From Stictocephala bisonia (Eukaryota > Arthropoda > Insecta > Hemiptera > Membracidae), in assembly GCA_035578905.1 (NCBI GenBank), contig JAQJVL010000322.1, forward strand, positions 62,001 through 126,000: a stretch of 64,000 nt of DNA, read 5' to 3'. Under the pieces are notes generated by a model. It searched no databases, was not told the origin of the DNA, and worked only from the letters and a program-made list of their open reading frames with translations. Position 1 is the stretch's first letter. Every line of letters starts with the position of its first letter. Below, piece by piece: positions 32,077-44,639 of this stretch. A program made the position numbers and the translations under genes.

Positions 32077-34405
32077 CAATCATTAACTTTTTAACTTTTT
32101 AAGTTGGAAATCCTATAAAAAGTTTAGTGAGGGTTGAAAATTTCACAATTTCACAAGACTAAAAAAATACTTTTATGAAATATTATTCTAAATAAATATT
32201 ATTAGATCGAAAATAAAATTAATTTATACATAATAGATATATAATTTTAATACAGAATTTCACTTAAATGTATGGTTTTAAACTAATTAGCTAAGGTACT
32301 TAGATTATAAAGAACGAATAAGAACGTATACCTGCTACTTAAGTATAAAACCACGATGTTGCGTTTAGGGTTGTAAAATAATACTAACATTTGTAGGAAA
32401 AAAATATTGGAAGACGTTTTAATGTAATTTCAGAAAATTTTCCCAGTGTTAGATTCGTAAAACTGGTTGGAGAACACAGTAAAAACTTTGTTATTTCAAT
32501 AAAAAGTGATACCGGTGACATCATTTATTTCTTATACGTTTACTGGCACACTTTTAATAGGCCTATTGTTTTCATACAACACTTATTTATATTTAATTAC
32601 AATCCCTGTTCAGTTTGAGATAGATAAAAAAGTTTTTCTCATTAAAAGTTTATTTAACAAAGTTGTTTACACGAAACAATATCAGTGTCTCCTAATTACA
32701 GTAACAGTTAATGCTGTTTTTATAAGTTAGGTTTTATTTGTGCACAAACTTGTTTTATTTGTTTAGAATGGGCTTATTTTGAAAACTCTTCAACAAACGA
32801 ACGTAACTAAATCACTCTCCTCCCCATTTTTATATAAATATATGGACCATTCATATACTTGTATTCAATAAATGATCATATAGGAGAGGAATTAATTCTG
32901 AAAATTAAATATTTTTATCACCGGTGAGTAGGTATTTCTCTATCGATTTATTCGCCTTTTCATATATGTTATACAGGTATTAACACATCGACATTTTTAG
33001 TTGTTTATGCTTCGTTCTTTCACGCAAATATAGGGCCTATTTACTCTTCAGTATTTTCATGTAGTATATACAGTTCACATGAAATCCTGAAGATAAAATC
33101 GTTAGAATAGGGAAATAATAAAACCATCAGTGGAGCGTTTGGAAACACACACTCCACGCCACTGGTTTTTTATTTAATGATGACATAGTCTTTCCAGCTT
33201 TATATTGCTCTCAATTCCCTTCTACGATTGTTCAGTTGACTACAGAACATTCAGCAACAACGTTCAGTTAGCAGATTTAGACCTTCCTAATCACAAACAC
33301 TTAGAAATATTTTAACGCCTAGTTAGTAATAAAACCGGCCATTAAAACAAAACCAATTTTAACCATGTATTGTTCACCCAATTTTAACATATTGTATTAA
33401 TTAATAATGTATTTAACTTCATTTTAAATGTGTACTAAGTAATTTCATATGCTTTAAAGTTTTCAAACAAATTTAAATATTGTCATTTAAAACAAAAATG
33501 AACAATCCGACCTGACTGGTTATCCTTGGCTTTGTTTGTGCCGACTTGACTGTGCTACCGCAATTGCCAACAGTCAACCAACCTAATAGGACAAACCAAG
33601 GTAGGACGATGCCAGATGGCTAATAAATGGCTGTGTCCAACAGTGCTGGCCATCCGACTTGAGAAGACATTTCTTAAATTTCCTCTCTGATCATAATTGA
33701 CCTCAGAGGTCAATTTATTTTGTAGCGACGCCTAGCTGACTAAGTTATTCACATAGTCCAGCATAGCTGGCCAGCCAATCGCAAAGGGTTAACGTTGAAA
33801 TAAATAAAAAAATATTGTGATGTTATTTCAATTTTTCATACTCAATTGCTACTGTGCACTGTTTATCAAAACTCGGATATCCAAAATGTTTCATAGAACA
33901 TAAAATTAAGATGGTTTATTTTTTTATGTATTATCATTTAGTTTTTTCCATGAAACAATTCATGCCTCTATTGGTATCTTTACTATTCTTACAAAACATG
34001 GTAAATAGGCTCATGTTATGAGTAATATTTATTTAAAACATGTTTAAAAATAATCTTTATCATTTTCAAAATGGCGCCATCTATATATTTATCTTCGTAA
34101 GGCAAATCGGTTGCGTTAAAATTCCAAGCGTTATACTTCACCTATGGCTTTAGGAAATGGCTCATTTTAAAACTCTGATAGTGGTTTTTCTTTGTTGTTT
34201 CATTCCCTCAAGAAAAGAAAATTAAAATGTGGCAATAAATATTTACCGTTGGATGAACTATTTATTACTTTAAACTCAAAACGTAATTTAATATTCACAA
34301 TACTACAAAATTATTGCTTTTAAGCATTTTAAATAAACATTTTACGTGCTTAATTTTAAGTAGGCCTTCTCTGCACTGAAAATTTGCAGAGTACGTATAT
34401 ATGGT
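32077..34405. other. Unassigned AT-rich stretch
   Basis: No gene recognised. An almost perfect palindrome lies at 33695-33715 (10-bp arms AATTGACCTC/GAGGTCAATT around one A). The surrounding 33500-33800 patch is less AT-rich and may be an old repeat. Confidence 0.45.
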
Positions 34406-34409
34406 TTGT

Positions 34410-34512
34410 GTAGTGACCCACCCGCACATACACGTACGGTGGTAAGCCTATTAACCCACCCACACGCCCATACACGTAAGGAGGTATTGATCCACCCACC
34501 CGCCCATAGTTG
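34410..34512 (-). repeat. G-rich minisatellite, locus 2
   Basis: About three units in complement orientation (CCCACCCGC, CATACACGTA, CCACCCACCCGCCCATA). Read on the minus strand it matches the GGGTGGGTGG...ACGTGTATGGG consensus of the 60.5-kb array. Confidence 0.8.
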
Positions 34513-34529
34513 TAACCATATAAATAAAT

Positions 34530-34531
<2 letters not shown>

Positions 34532-34576
<45 letters not shown>
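34532..34576. repeat. (TA)n microsatellite, about 22 units
   Basis: Perfect TA run about 20 bp beyond the G-rich minisatellite. The 60.5-kb locus also contains a short TA run. Confidence 0.96.
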
Positions 34577-34579
<3 letters not shown>

Positions 34580-37500
34580 CAAGTCTATATGCATTTAAAT
34601 CTTATATTTCTGTTGGGGAACTCCGTTTGGATGTCGAATACATTTCCTTACTTTTCAGTTTATAAGTTGGTATAAAAAGAACTAATTAAATCAAATTACT
34701 TAAAAGAAATGTAGAACATTATATGTTACTAAAAGAAACATATAACTTTGCATTGCTTGAGTAACGTCTTAACTCGCACACGGATTCTAAGTTCAGGTGT
34801 TTAATATTGGATAACAAATGTTCAACTAAAGCAGAGAACACTAAGGCTAACAACATACGGTAAAACACATCTTTAATTATGTTGATAATTGGTAATGGAT
34901 GAAGGAATTGTCAGCAGAAGACATATTTTCGATGTTAGGATTCCATTATAGACAGACTTACAGATCGGGCTGAGAAAAGCCCATGTCCACTAGTCCTCTT
35001 AACATGTTTTAAACAATTAAGAACTACATTTATTTCAATACTTTAGTTTATGACTAAAAGACTAGGTAATTGTTTATAAAAGGGCCCTTATCGACAGTTT
35101 GTTTAACTTTTTTCAAAGTAAATACATAATTAAGAAACAAGAATATGATAGTTTTTTTTGTGGAATTACCAGAAAAATTACGAAAGTAAGGAAACACAAA
35201 CAAAAGTACTTTTCACTACACTACTATGAGTTCAGCTGTTTTCGTTATGTGTTTACAACCTGCGAAACATCATATTTGCAACAGCTGTCTATTGTTTACT
35301 ACCGAAAGTAACATTGTTTACAACCGAAAATTGTCCGCAGTCAACAATACCTGTTTTTAAAACATGTTTCTAATTTAATAAACAGTTAACATTCCAAAAA
35401 TGAGTTTTTATTCCGTAGTGTAGTGAAAAGTATCGTTCAAAACTCGAGTGAAAGTGTTTTGTATGTTCTCGACCATTTGAAGTGCTCGACAAGTCTCGCA
35501 CTTCAAACATATGGTCTCGAACATGCAAAACCCCACTTTCCACTCTTGTTATGAAATATACTATTACTTAAATGTAGGAATCTGGATACTAAATTTTGCA
35601 GAATGTTGGCCTGATAACTAATATCTTAAGGTTTTTAGAACCGAACCATTAGCACGTTAGCGCCGGAAATGTTTCGATTTCAATAAGGTTACGTTCTGTT
35701 AGCGTTTGGATATATTGGGTATTGATAGGTTAGGTTATGTTAGATTGTTATTTGCTAGGATTAACTATCTAGCAATTGCTCAGGATTAACTAGCAAACCT
35801 TTCAGAAATTGACATGTATAACTTATTGCATATAATATAAGTTATAAAGTTCAATTGGTAATGTGAAAATTTACATGTCAAATCTAAATTATTAGTTTTT
35901 TTCAGGAAAAGAATTTCTGCTTATAGATTCTCGTATTAAATGAGAACTTTCCACGTCGAACCGTTCTAGTATTACCATTTTAGTTCTAGTGTTACGTTTT
36001 AAGATCAAATAGATGCAACAATTTAATAATTTTAATGTTTATAACAAAACAAATAAATTATTATCTTGTATTTTAATTAAAATATCTGTATATTATATTA
36101 TTTAAATACCACACTAACAAAGTCTTCTTTGTAGGAATATGTCATTTTCTTCAAGGAAAGTCATGTTATTTTACAAATATCTTACTGTCACTGACTATTT
36201 TAAAAGTTGTAAGTAATTATATATTTTAATTTTTGAAATATCATAATGAGTCAAGCGTGTGTTATACTAATTTATTTGTGTCATTTAATTAAAAAAAGTT
36301 ATGTTCTTAAGTTATATACCATATAAACAATGTTTTAAAGGTCAAGATATAATATATTTATACTTCATGCATAGTGAATCATACTTATAACAGTAATAAT
36401 TACAGTTTATTAGTGAAAATAAACTAAAAATAATTCACAAATCCTCGTTTAACAATAATGTTTAGATGAGAGACACATATCATTCTAGCAGTAGTAATAC
36501 ACATATCACGTTATCTAGCCACTTTATTTTTGAGTAATAGTTAAAATATAATCTTCAAAGTGAAATAATACGGGTGCAATTATTTAGTTTTAAACGAATA
36601 AAATATTTTAAAATAAGTTTTTAATTTGTATATTTTTCAACATTTGCAAGATTAATTACAAATAACTGATATTTTAATGTTAAAGTTAGTATCATGAAAT
36701 TGTTTTTGAATATGCTTAACCTATTGTTCCTATGTAGTGAAAGTAAAGGTAATTAATTAAACAATAAAAGGAGACTACGTGTATAGGATTTGTGTATTAA
36801 ACAGGTTACGTTGGCGAAAATTAAGTGTAATCAGGGTTTCCTAATTAGCAGAGAAAATGGATTTTCCATAATTAATTTAATCTGTCTGCAACGATACTAC
36901 AGTAATTGCAGCGTATGCTAGCATGAATTTTTTTTTCAATTCATTATTTTAGTTTTACGAATTTTAATTAGTAAATTAAAAAATACTAAGAATATGGTTT
37001 CTTTCTTTAGACTTTTATCGGTTTTATTACAATTATGTTTTTTGTCAGGTCTTAAAAACAAAACAACAACAACAAACTAGGGGAATTTTTAATAATTAGT
37101 TGATTTACTATACATCAACGAATAAACATATTGGAGTAAAATGGAATTATATATTAACACTTTTAAAACATGTTTCTCTATTAAATAACCGTCAATTTTC
37201 TGTGTTTTTCTCTCTATTAATAAATATTGATTAATAGATATCTTGGTAAATCTTTAAGAAGGTAAAACGTGATTTTCAGTTAATAAAACTGGAGTGCAGA
37301 TAATATAATGTTTACATATTTTTTATTAAAGTTTTAAGACATATCCTAAAATAATAATGCAGCTTTCTAAAAAGCCTAAAATAAAAGATTGCTTGCCTGT
37401 TTAATAGACATATTAATTACTTATTTTTATTTATTTTTTTTCTTGTTTTATATGTTCATACACATATTTATTTGTGAGTATTTTAACATAAAATGACGTA

Positions 37501-37974
37501 AGAGAACCTCGTTAGAAGTCAGTTAAACCAGATTTACGTGGTTTTAAAAAAAATCGTGAAGTAAATAAATCTAATTTTTAGAATTCAGGTTAAGTAAATA
37601 ATTAATTCTAATATATTTTACTGCAATTATTAAATGATTTTATAAACGTATCTACAAACAAAAATGTTACATGAAAAATAAATACCTTCACACTAAAAAC
37701 CACTTTACGGATTGGGTGATTTTAATTTGATTCCATTGTTTAATTGAGGACATTTTAAAACTAATTTGGATTGAACATATTTAGTTACTTCTAAAAGAAG
37801 TTCTGCATAGTGGTAAGATTAAAATAAACATTTTTTAAAGGTGATATGGGAATATGATTTAAAAATATTTGGTTGTTTATAATGGATATATCCAAACGGA
37901 AAATTTCTTCAACAAAAAACTATAATGACAAAGAATTATTTTGGGTAAATTTTTGGTTAAGAGGTCTCATTAAA
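34580..37974. other. Unassigned AT-rich stretch
   Basis: No gene or element recognised over 3.4 kb. A short GGTTAGGTTA run lies near 35730. Confidence 0.5.
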
Positions 37975-38105
37975 ACTTATCGTGGGGACCAACGTCAAAA
38001 GGATGATGCCTGAACCACCACCAGTGACCGGGCAAGTGGGATGTATGCAAGGATGGAATCGCTCGGCAGAGACGGTCACCCACTCAAGGAACGGCCACTG
38101 GCTAC
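37975..38105 (-). mobile_element. 5S rRNA-like SINE, copy 2 (partial)
   Basis: On the minus strand GGCCGTTCCTTGAGTGGGTGACCGTC matches the IE/box C region and is followed by the shared body CCGGTCACTGGTGGTGGTTC and GTTGGTCCCCAC. The box A part is missing, so the copy is truncated at its 5' end. Confidence 0.6.
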
Positions 38106-38111
38106 GTATCT

Positions 38112-40060
38112 AATATGGGTGCAGAAATATGAAAACATAAAGTGTTTATAGGTAAAATTTAATAGCACAGCAAAAGAGGAAATGCCAATGAATAGTGCCA
38201 TAGAAGGATAGACAATGATCGTGTACAGTTTCTTTTGAGTACATTGACAACTGTCTGATGGACTGAGATAAGAAGTAAAAAGATTATTTGAAAAGTGATC
38301 CCAAAGACCTCTCCCTTAAATACAATTTCCTAAACATGCTTAATTGAGTTTAATAAATTTTGAAAAGGATCACGTCCTAAATTCCAACATAGTTACTAAT
38401 TAATAAGATAATGCTAATTGCATTATTAAGTATTTGCAACTTTTAACCTAACTTACCTGTTATTATAATTACGTCTTATTAATAATTGTGTTTTGATATG
38501 TTTAAATTTTACCATCAATAAAAATTAAGTATTAGTGTAAAAATAAAAAAAAACCGCAAAACATTTATATAACTAATCTATATGATATTCCCAAACCCAA
38601 TAAACAAGTTCACAATTCTCACCATTTAGACTGAAACAAATCACAGTTTTCACACGTGTGATCACTGATTTAGATTGCTCGAGCGTGAAATTGCATTGTT
38701 ATCAGAACAAATTCGTCAACTAGGCGTTCGGCAATGTATTGAGGTTGTTCATAACTTTACATGAAGTAAGGAACTAGTAATAAAGTAATTGTTTACAATA
38801 AAGGGTAGGTCACAAAGGGAATTATTGTTGCTATCACGTTAAAAATATTCTATTAATACCTGGTGCAGTTCATTGGTTAGTTGAAATATTTAGTCATATT
38901 TTCATATTTTTAACCTACCTATATAGTACTAAGTATATGTCTAAATATCGGAAAGAAAAGTTTTGCAATGAGATATGTAAATAATATCAAAACCTCAGTG
39001 AAATTGGAAACTGAGGACAATCAACAGATTCTTCAATAACTTCTGATAGTTGTGGAAGCTTTATAATGGCACTTTTATAATATTGGGTACTTGTTTATGT
39101 CCATAACATAGTATGAGTTACTATCGAAATCATAAGAGTACATAGTAAGTTTCATTTACTAATTTAATACCATAACACTAACAGGAATTAGAGTTGAATT
39201 AGGTTGTACAAATAGACATATTTAATTAGTAATTCACAACAATAAATTATACAGTCTTAAATAACCATATCAGAATAAAATTAAAACAATTAAAAAATAC
39301 AACTGTTTCAATCAAGGTAATCAGTAAGTGAAGCCGATTTTAAGTGCATGACAATTTAGTTGCTCTGAGTTTAATTAATTGTTGTTTTATAAATAAATAA
39401 TGTAAGAATATTGATGTCTAAATTATTAAAATGCTTTATTGTAATATTTACATATACTAAACCCCATAACAATAATATACACACATAAATTATTTTGATG
39501 TGTATGTATGTAATGTAAATATAGCTATGTACTTTAATTCCTAGAAGAAAACCATTTTGATACTTGCTGTTTTAAATCTGTAAATAAGTGACTAAAAGCT
39601 TATTTCAGTCTTGTCACTTTGTTAATTAAACATGCAAGTGTTATTCAACTTGATTATATTATAATAATCATATTTTTCATGTATTTATTTACATGAAATA
39701 TAAAGCTTTTTATGGCCGTTAATAAAACAAAACTATAGAGCAATACAATAGAGACGACTAAAATATTTTACAAAATATAAAATATTAATTTCCTTGAAAG
39801 TTAATTGTTTAAGAAAATATTTCACCAATTTACAATGTTTTTCTTCTTAAATATTGTTATTTACTAACTATTGCTGAAAAAGCCAGTTTCAGAACAGCTG
39901 TTCACAGATCTCATTAAAGGGCAAACACAGTTATGGAACTCAATTATACCGAACAAACACCTTCCAAGGGAGAAATTAAAAGAGTTATATTCCCAGCAGC
40001 AGTTCCCTTTCCCATTTACAGAGGTAGACTGCGTGGGGTAGGGGCCATCATATTTAACGG
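38112..40060. other. Unassigned AT-rich stretch
   Basis: No gene recognised. An open frame from 39933 runs into the neighbouring SINE and is not convincing as a gene. Confidence 0.5.
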
Positions 40061-40063
40061 TTT

Positions 40064-40290
40064 CCTAGTAGCATTGACCGGAGGGTTCCGACGTTATAGC
40101 AAGATAACGGAGTCAAGCAACATCAAGCGTGGCTGTCCCTTGGATGAGTGACCTTCTGAGCGATCCCGTCCTTGCACGCAACCCGCCCGACCGGTCACTG
40201 GTGGTTGTTCGGAAGTCATCCTTATGCCGTTGGTACCCAAGTTAAGTGTTAGAGAGGGCTTCTCAGCACTAACTTCACTTGATAGAATAA
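40064..40290 (+). mobile_element. 5S rRNA-like SINE, copy 3 (clearest)
   Basis: GGAGTCAAGCAACATCAAGC followed by GTGGCTGTCCCTTGGATGAGTGACC (40108-40152) gives the best match to the 5S box A, intermediate element and box C order. The body and the GTTAGAGAGGGCTTC end match copy 1. Ends near ATAGAATAAGATG. Confidence 0.7.
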
Positions 40291-40642
40291 GATGATTTTA
40301 TTATTTTTTTTAACGATCTCTTAATTAGTTGGCTTTTTACAATATAAGCCTACAATTTTATACAATTTGACTACGTTTTCTAAGTCATATTTTATCTTAT
40401 ATGTGAGCTATATGAGCAGGAATGGATATTGCTTCTGTATAGAATACCAATCTTGTAAAGGTAGTTTTAAGCAAAAAGAAAGGTGCCCGCCACACAGTAA
40501 ACTGGCAAGTTTATGGCACTGATGGCAACGTCTTTCGGCTCTTCTCTGAAATTCTCTCATGAAAATATCTTACCTCATTCTGAGTAATAATTAATTAAGT
40601 GCTTAAGACCTAGTAAAATGTAACTATCTTTATTTGAGAGTT

Positions 40643-40714
40643 ACATATATTTATACATTATATATTTATATATTTATATATTTATACATTTATACATATA
40701 TATTTATACATTAT
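40643..40714. repeat. Low-complexity TATATTTATA repeat
   Basis: Imperfect units of about 10 bp made only of A, T and occasional C. Probably a degenerate microsatellite. Confidence 0.8.
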
Positions 40715-40893
40715 AAAATCACTTCTATATAAGGAATGTAATATGATACATAAACACTCAATCTGCTGATACTTAATAATATACAATATTTAATTGTAAC
40801 AAGTACAAAAGTAATTGTAAATTACTGTTCTAATTGATAAATATATTTTAATACAATATTAGTGCAGTTTTTGTTTATAGGCTGTGCAGTAGA

Positions 40894-41087
40894 ATGTGAC
40901 GTCACATGGGTGAAATAGCCTAGTTCGATTATTCGATAAAATACTGGTAACTAAATCTACCAATCGTATGGAAACATTCACTAAATAGTATGCATATTAT
41001 TTACCACTTACCAGCTGGAACTGTAAACTACAATAGTTAGAACAATAGTTTTGTCTTTGCTGTTGCCATTTCGTACATGTGACGTCA
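40894..41087. promoter_or_regulatory. Two CRE-like TGACGTCA sites
   Basis: TGACGTCA occurs at 40897-40904, inside the 14-bp palindrome ATGTGACGTCACAT, and again at 41080-41087. This octamer is the classical binding site of CREB/ATF bZIP factors. No gene start was recognised nearby, so a regulatory role is only a possibility. Confidence 0.25.
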
Positions 41088-41384
41088 TAGGAGAGTTATT
41101 TACCCCTACCGTCTTCTTTCCTAGGGGTACTGTGATCACAATGCACTGTTGCATTATTAGGTACATGTTTTGTATTACTGAATGCAATAAGCACAATATT
41201 AATCAACGTAAACCCCGTACGAAGGGGTACGGGTACTGTGCTAGTAAGGCTATATAATTAACTTATTAACGTAAAATTTTCAGAACGAATATATTTGGTA
41301 TTTATTTAAGTTTGTGAATATTTTTATACAGGATAAGTTTTTGTAATTTAGTAAAAAAATGAAGTAATTTGTATTATTAGAACT

Positions 41385-41695
41385 ATTTTTATTTTTTATT
41401 TTTTTTTTTTATTTTTTATTTATTCATAAGACGCCGATCGTCAAGATATGGGCGAATATGAATTTCGAATGAATGTGATGAGTGTAGATGAGGGATTGTA
41501 GTCATTGTTACAAACTAAGGCCGACTATTCCTTAAAAAGTGTCATTAATTAATAGCCCAATGACAAATGAACAGCCTGTGGCTATCAGCTGTGGTTATAC
41601 CTTCTCTAAATGTATTATGACTCTGATTGGGAGCGAACTAAGAACCTTTAGCACATGAAGCTGGGATTGAACCAACTACGCTACCGACCTGTTGG
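41385..41695 (-). mobile_element. tRNA-derived SINE (family B) sharing the family A tail
   Basis: On the minus strand the head has box A TAGCGTAGTTGG and a degenerate box B AGTTCGCTCCC. The body then matches the tail of the 54.5-kb family A copy (TTGGGCTATTAATTAAT, GTAACAATGACTACAATC, CTACACTCATCACATTCATTC, GATCGGCGTCTTAT) and ends in a GAATAAATAAAA tail. The head differs from family A. Confidence 0.7.
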
Positions 41696-41779
41696 TATAT
41701 TCAGCATTATTGGTGCAGAGGTGTAGCCCAGATACTCGGAAACTGAGTTTTAACGATTTTAGGTGACATATTCCTTGTT

Positions 41780-41975
41780 CAGTTCTCCTCTCACTGGCTG
41801 CCATCGGCGTGGAGACTACTAGAGAGGTCTGAGTTGTCTATGTTGACCTTTACTCACGGTCTACATGCTGTGTAGGGAAGTGAACAAAATTATAAAGCTT
41901 GTTAAACAGCTAAAAATAGACATATGCTACATGGATCGGATTCCACGTAAATCAGTAAATTGCTGCAGTTAGTAG
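41780..41975 (+). mobile_element. SINE family A, 5' part
   Basis: GGCTGCCATCGGCGTGGAGA, ACTACTAGAGAGGTCTG, ATGCTGTGTAGGGAAGTGAAC and the box-B-like GGATCGGATTCCACGTAA align with the head of the 54.5-kb copy. The tail is absent. It lies head-to-head with the minus-strand family B copy. Confidence 0.65.
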
Positions 41976-42720
41976 TTCGTAAGCAGGTATTAGTATTAGT
42001 AGTTAGTACTCTTACCCATTAATATTAATTGCGCTCATTAACAATACTGCTTGATAATAACTAACTAATAATGTAAGTACTATGTAAAATTCAATTGAAA
42101 TTTCTTTCACTAATGTACAATGAAATACTTATTAAACTTAATTAGTTTACCATAAAGGATAAGAATGTCTTAAAATACGCAAAACAAGGCAGTCAATGAT
42201 AAATCGTTAAAACGAATAAATGAACAAGTTCATGTTTCGTATCTAATTATCTACAACTATTTTGCACGCGTATGTATTAAATGTATTTTATTTCATTAAA
42301 CAAAACAAGGTAAGAGCTCACTAATTACACAAGCACTAGAGAAACACGAGTTTGCTTTACCCAGAAGTACTCAGAACCCCTTGGGACAGACATGTTCCTG
42401 GCTGTAACTTCTACTGACAAATCTCTACAAGCTCCAGGCGTGTAAAATTTAGACATGTTTAAAATAATTGTGGTAAAATGATACAAATATATGGTCTGTT
42501 TTAGTAAAATCCGCCCACGACTCCACACACTTACATAAGTTTAGATAAGCTTCTAAGCAAATTTGTTTATTAGACTCTTAATGATTTGCATAGTACTTTA
42601 TTGGTAGATAAAAATTAAACATTATAAAATGAGAGAAGTAAAAGTGTACAAGATTATAATTTGTTAACTGACGAAAATATGTTACAGTAGTTTTAATACT
42701 ATTACGATTAAACTAAACTG
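41976..42720. other. Unassigned AT-rich stretch
   Basis: Nothing recognised. Confidence 0.5.
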
Positions 42721-42722
42721 GT

Positions 42723-43292
42723 CAAAATACCTCAGGCAATCCAAAATACCTCAGGCGATCTAAAATACCTCAGGCAATCTAAAATACCTCAGGCAATCCA
42801 AAATACCTCAGGCAATCCAAAATACCTCAGGCAATCCACAATACCTCAGGAAATCCAAAATACCTCAGGCAATCCACAATATCTCAGGCAATCTACTATA
42901 CCTCAGGCAATTTAAAATATCTCAGGCAATCCAAAATACCTCAGGCAATCCACAATAACTCAGACAATCCACAATACCTCAGGCAATCCAAAATACCTCA
43001 GGCAATCCAAAATACCTCAGGCAATCCACAATACCTCAGGCAATCCAAAATACCTCAGGCAATCCAAAATACCTCAAGCAATCCAAAATATCTCAGGCAA
43101 TCCAAAATACCTCAGGCAATCCACAATACCACAGGCATTCCAAAATACCTCAGGCAATCCACAATACCTCAGGCAATCTAAAATATCTCAGGCAATCCAA
43201 AAAACCTCAGGCAATCCAAAATATCTCAGGCAATCCACAATACCTCAGGCGATGCAAAATACCTCAGGCAATCCAAAATACCTCAGGTAATC
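42723..43292 (+). repeat. 19-bp minisatellite, about 30 units
   Basis: Unit CCAAAATACCTCAGGCAAT with few substitutions (CACAAT, TCTAAAAT and ATATCTCAGG variants). Nearly every unit keeps the palindromic heptamer CCTCAGG. There are no unique spacers, so it is not a CRISPR array. Confidence 0.97.
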
Positions 43293-43294
43293 AA

Positions 43295-44500
43295 AAAAAA
43301 GAATAGTAAGTTCTAATAATAACTTAACTGAATCTAAAAGGTAGGAAATAAACTATAGAAAGATATCCATATGACTAAAGGTTCAGGTGATGCATAACAA
43401 AATATATATTTGCCTCATGTACTTGAGAAAAACATATTTGATAGTAATTGAACATTTAATTATATTTTTCTGATAATAATTAACAAAAATATTATAAGCG
43501 AATATCATAATTTTAACATTTTTTATAAACATATAAAAATATTCCATGAAGAACATATCTAAAATCTTATTTTTTATTTAATACTGTTAATTCTTCTAAT
43601 ATAATTTCTCCGTGTTATAAACGTATACCAACGCTAAGACCCACATACGTACTGGTGACTTTTAATTTCGTTAACCATTTGACATATTTATATAACATAT
43701 TTAAGCTATCAAACATAGTATATTAAGCTATAATATCATAACAAAGAGCGTATAGAAACTCAGAAATTTATCAAAAACAAGTAAATTAATTTTGAATCTA
43801 ATCGCAACACAATACTAACCATTCAAATGTTGAGAAATTAACAAAATGTACAGCTTAGTGATTAAACTTATATAATTCAAACCTTTCTATTTCTGACGTT
43901 TATATTATATAAAGTAAAATAAAATAAACAACATAAATTTACGCTCATATATTCATTTTATTATTAGACATCAAATTTGCAAATTTAGGCATGTCTTATA
44001 ACACAAATGATGCACTCTAAAGTTATGGATGGAGGTTTGCCTATAGCTTGGTTAATTTTTGTCTAGCTTAAGGACTCGGCCATTGCCATTGCAGTAGTCT
44101 GTTGTCTCTAATATAGTGTGAAAGAGCCCGGCTGAAGCATCACGAGGAGTTTTGGTTTTGTCTTGAAGGAGATATTTATTGTGTGGCTTCTTTTACGTTG
44201 TTGACTTACGGCCTCAGATTACTCTTGTTCTAACTTCAGTCGGTGTTGTCAGCCTCCATTCTCATAGGGAAGACTGGCCTAGTGCCTCATTATGGGAATT
44301 TAAATAAACGATAGGCCTTACAAGAAAGCTTGGCCTACGACCTGGCAAAGAGACTTTACTTCCAGCCGTTGATCTCGGTATTATTATCTAAGGTCAATTG
44401 TGACAAATATATTTAAATAATGACCTCGGGATTTTCAGTAAATTGAGGCATGAGGTATTTAAGAAACAATTTTTGGTTTGAGGTTCTTTGGTACTTTTGT
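43295..44500. other. Unassigned stretch with a GC-richer patch
   Basis: Mostly AT-rich. The patch at about 44010-44420 is distinctly less AT-rich and could be an exon, an untranslated region or an old repeat. No long frame was seen there. Confidence 0.4.
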
Positions 44501-44504
44501 ACCT

Positions 44505-44635
44505 ACGAACCCACCTACCCTTACAGGTAAAGGGGTAGTGTCCCACCCACACACATAGAGTGCTAGTGACCCATCTTTACATGTACATCATAAGTGAACA
44601 TCTCACCCACCAATACACGTATAGTGGTAGTGAAC
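44505..44635 (-). repeat. G-rich minisatellite, locus 3
   Basis: Three to four degenerate units in complement orientation (CCCACCTACCC, CCCACCCACACACATA, CACCCACCAATACACGTATAG), matching the 60.5-kb consensus. Confidence 0.7.
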
Positions 44636-44639
44636 TAAA

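Noticed and set aside
42723..43292. CRISPR array
   Set aside because: Repeats are contiguous with no unique spacers, and the window is clearly eukaryotic.
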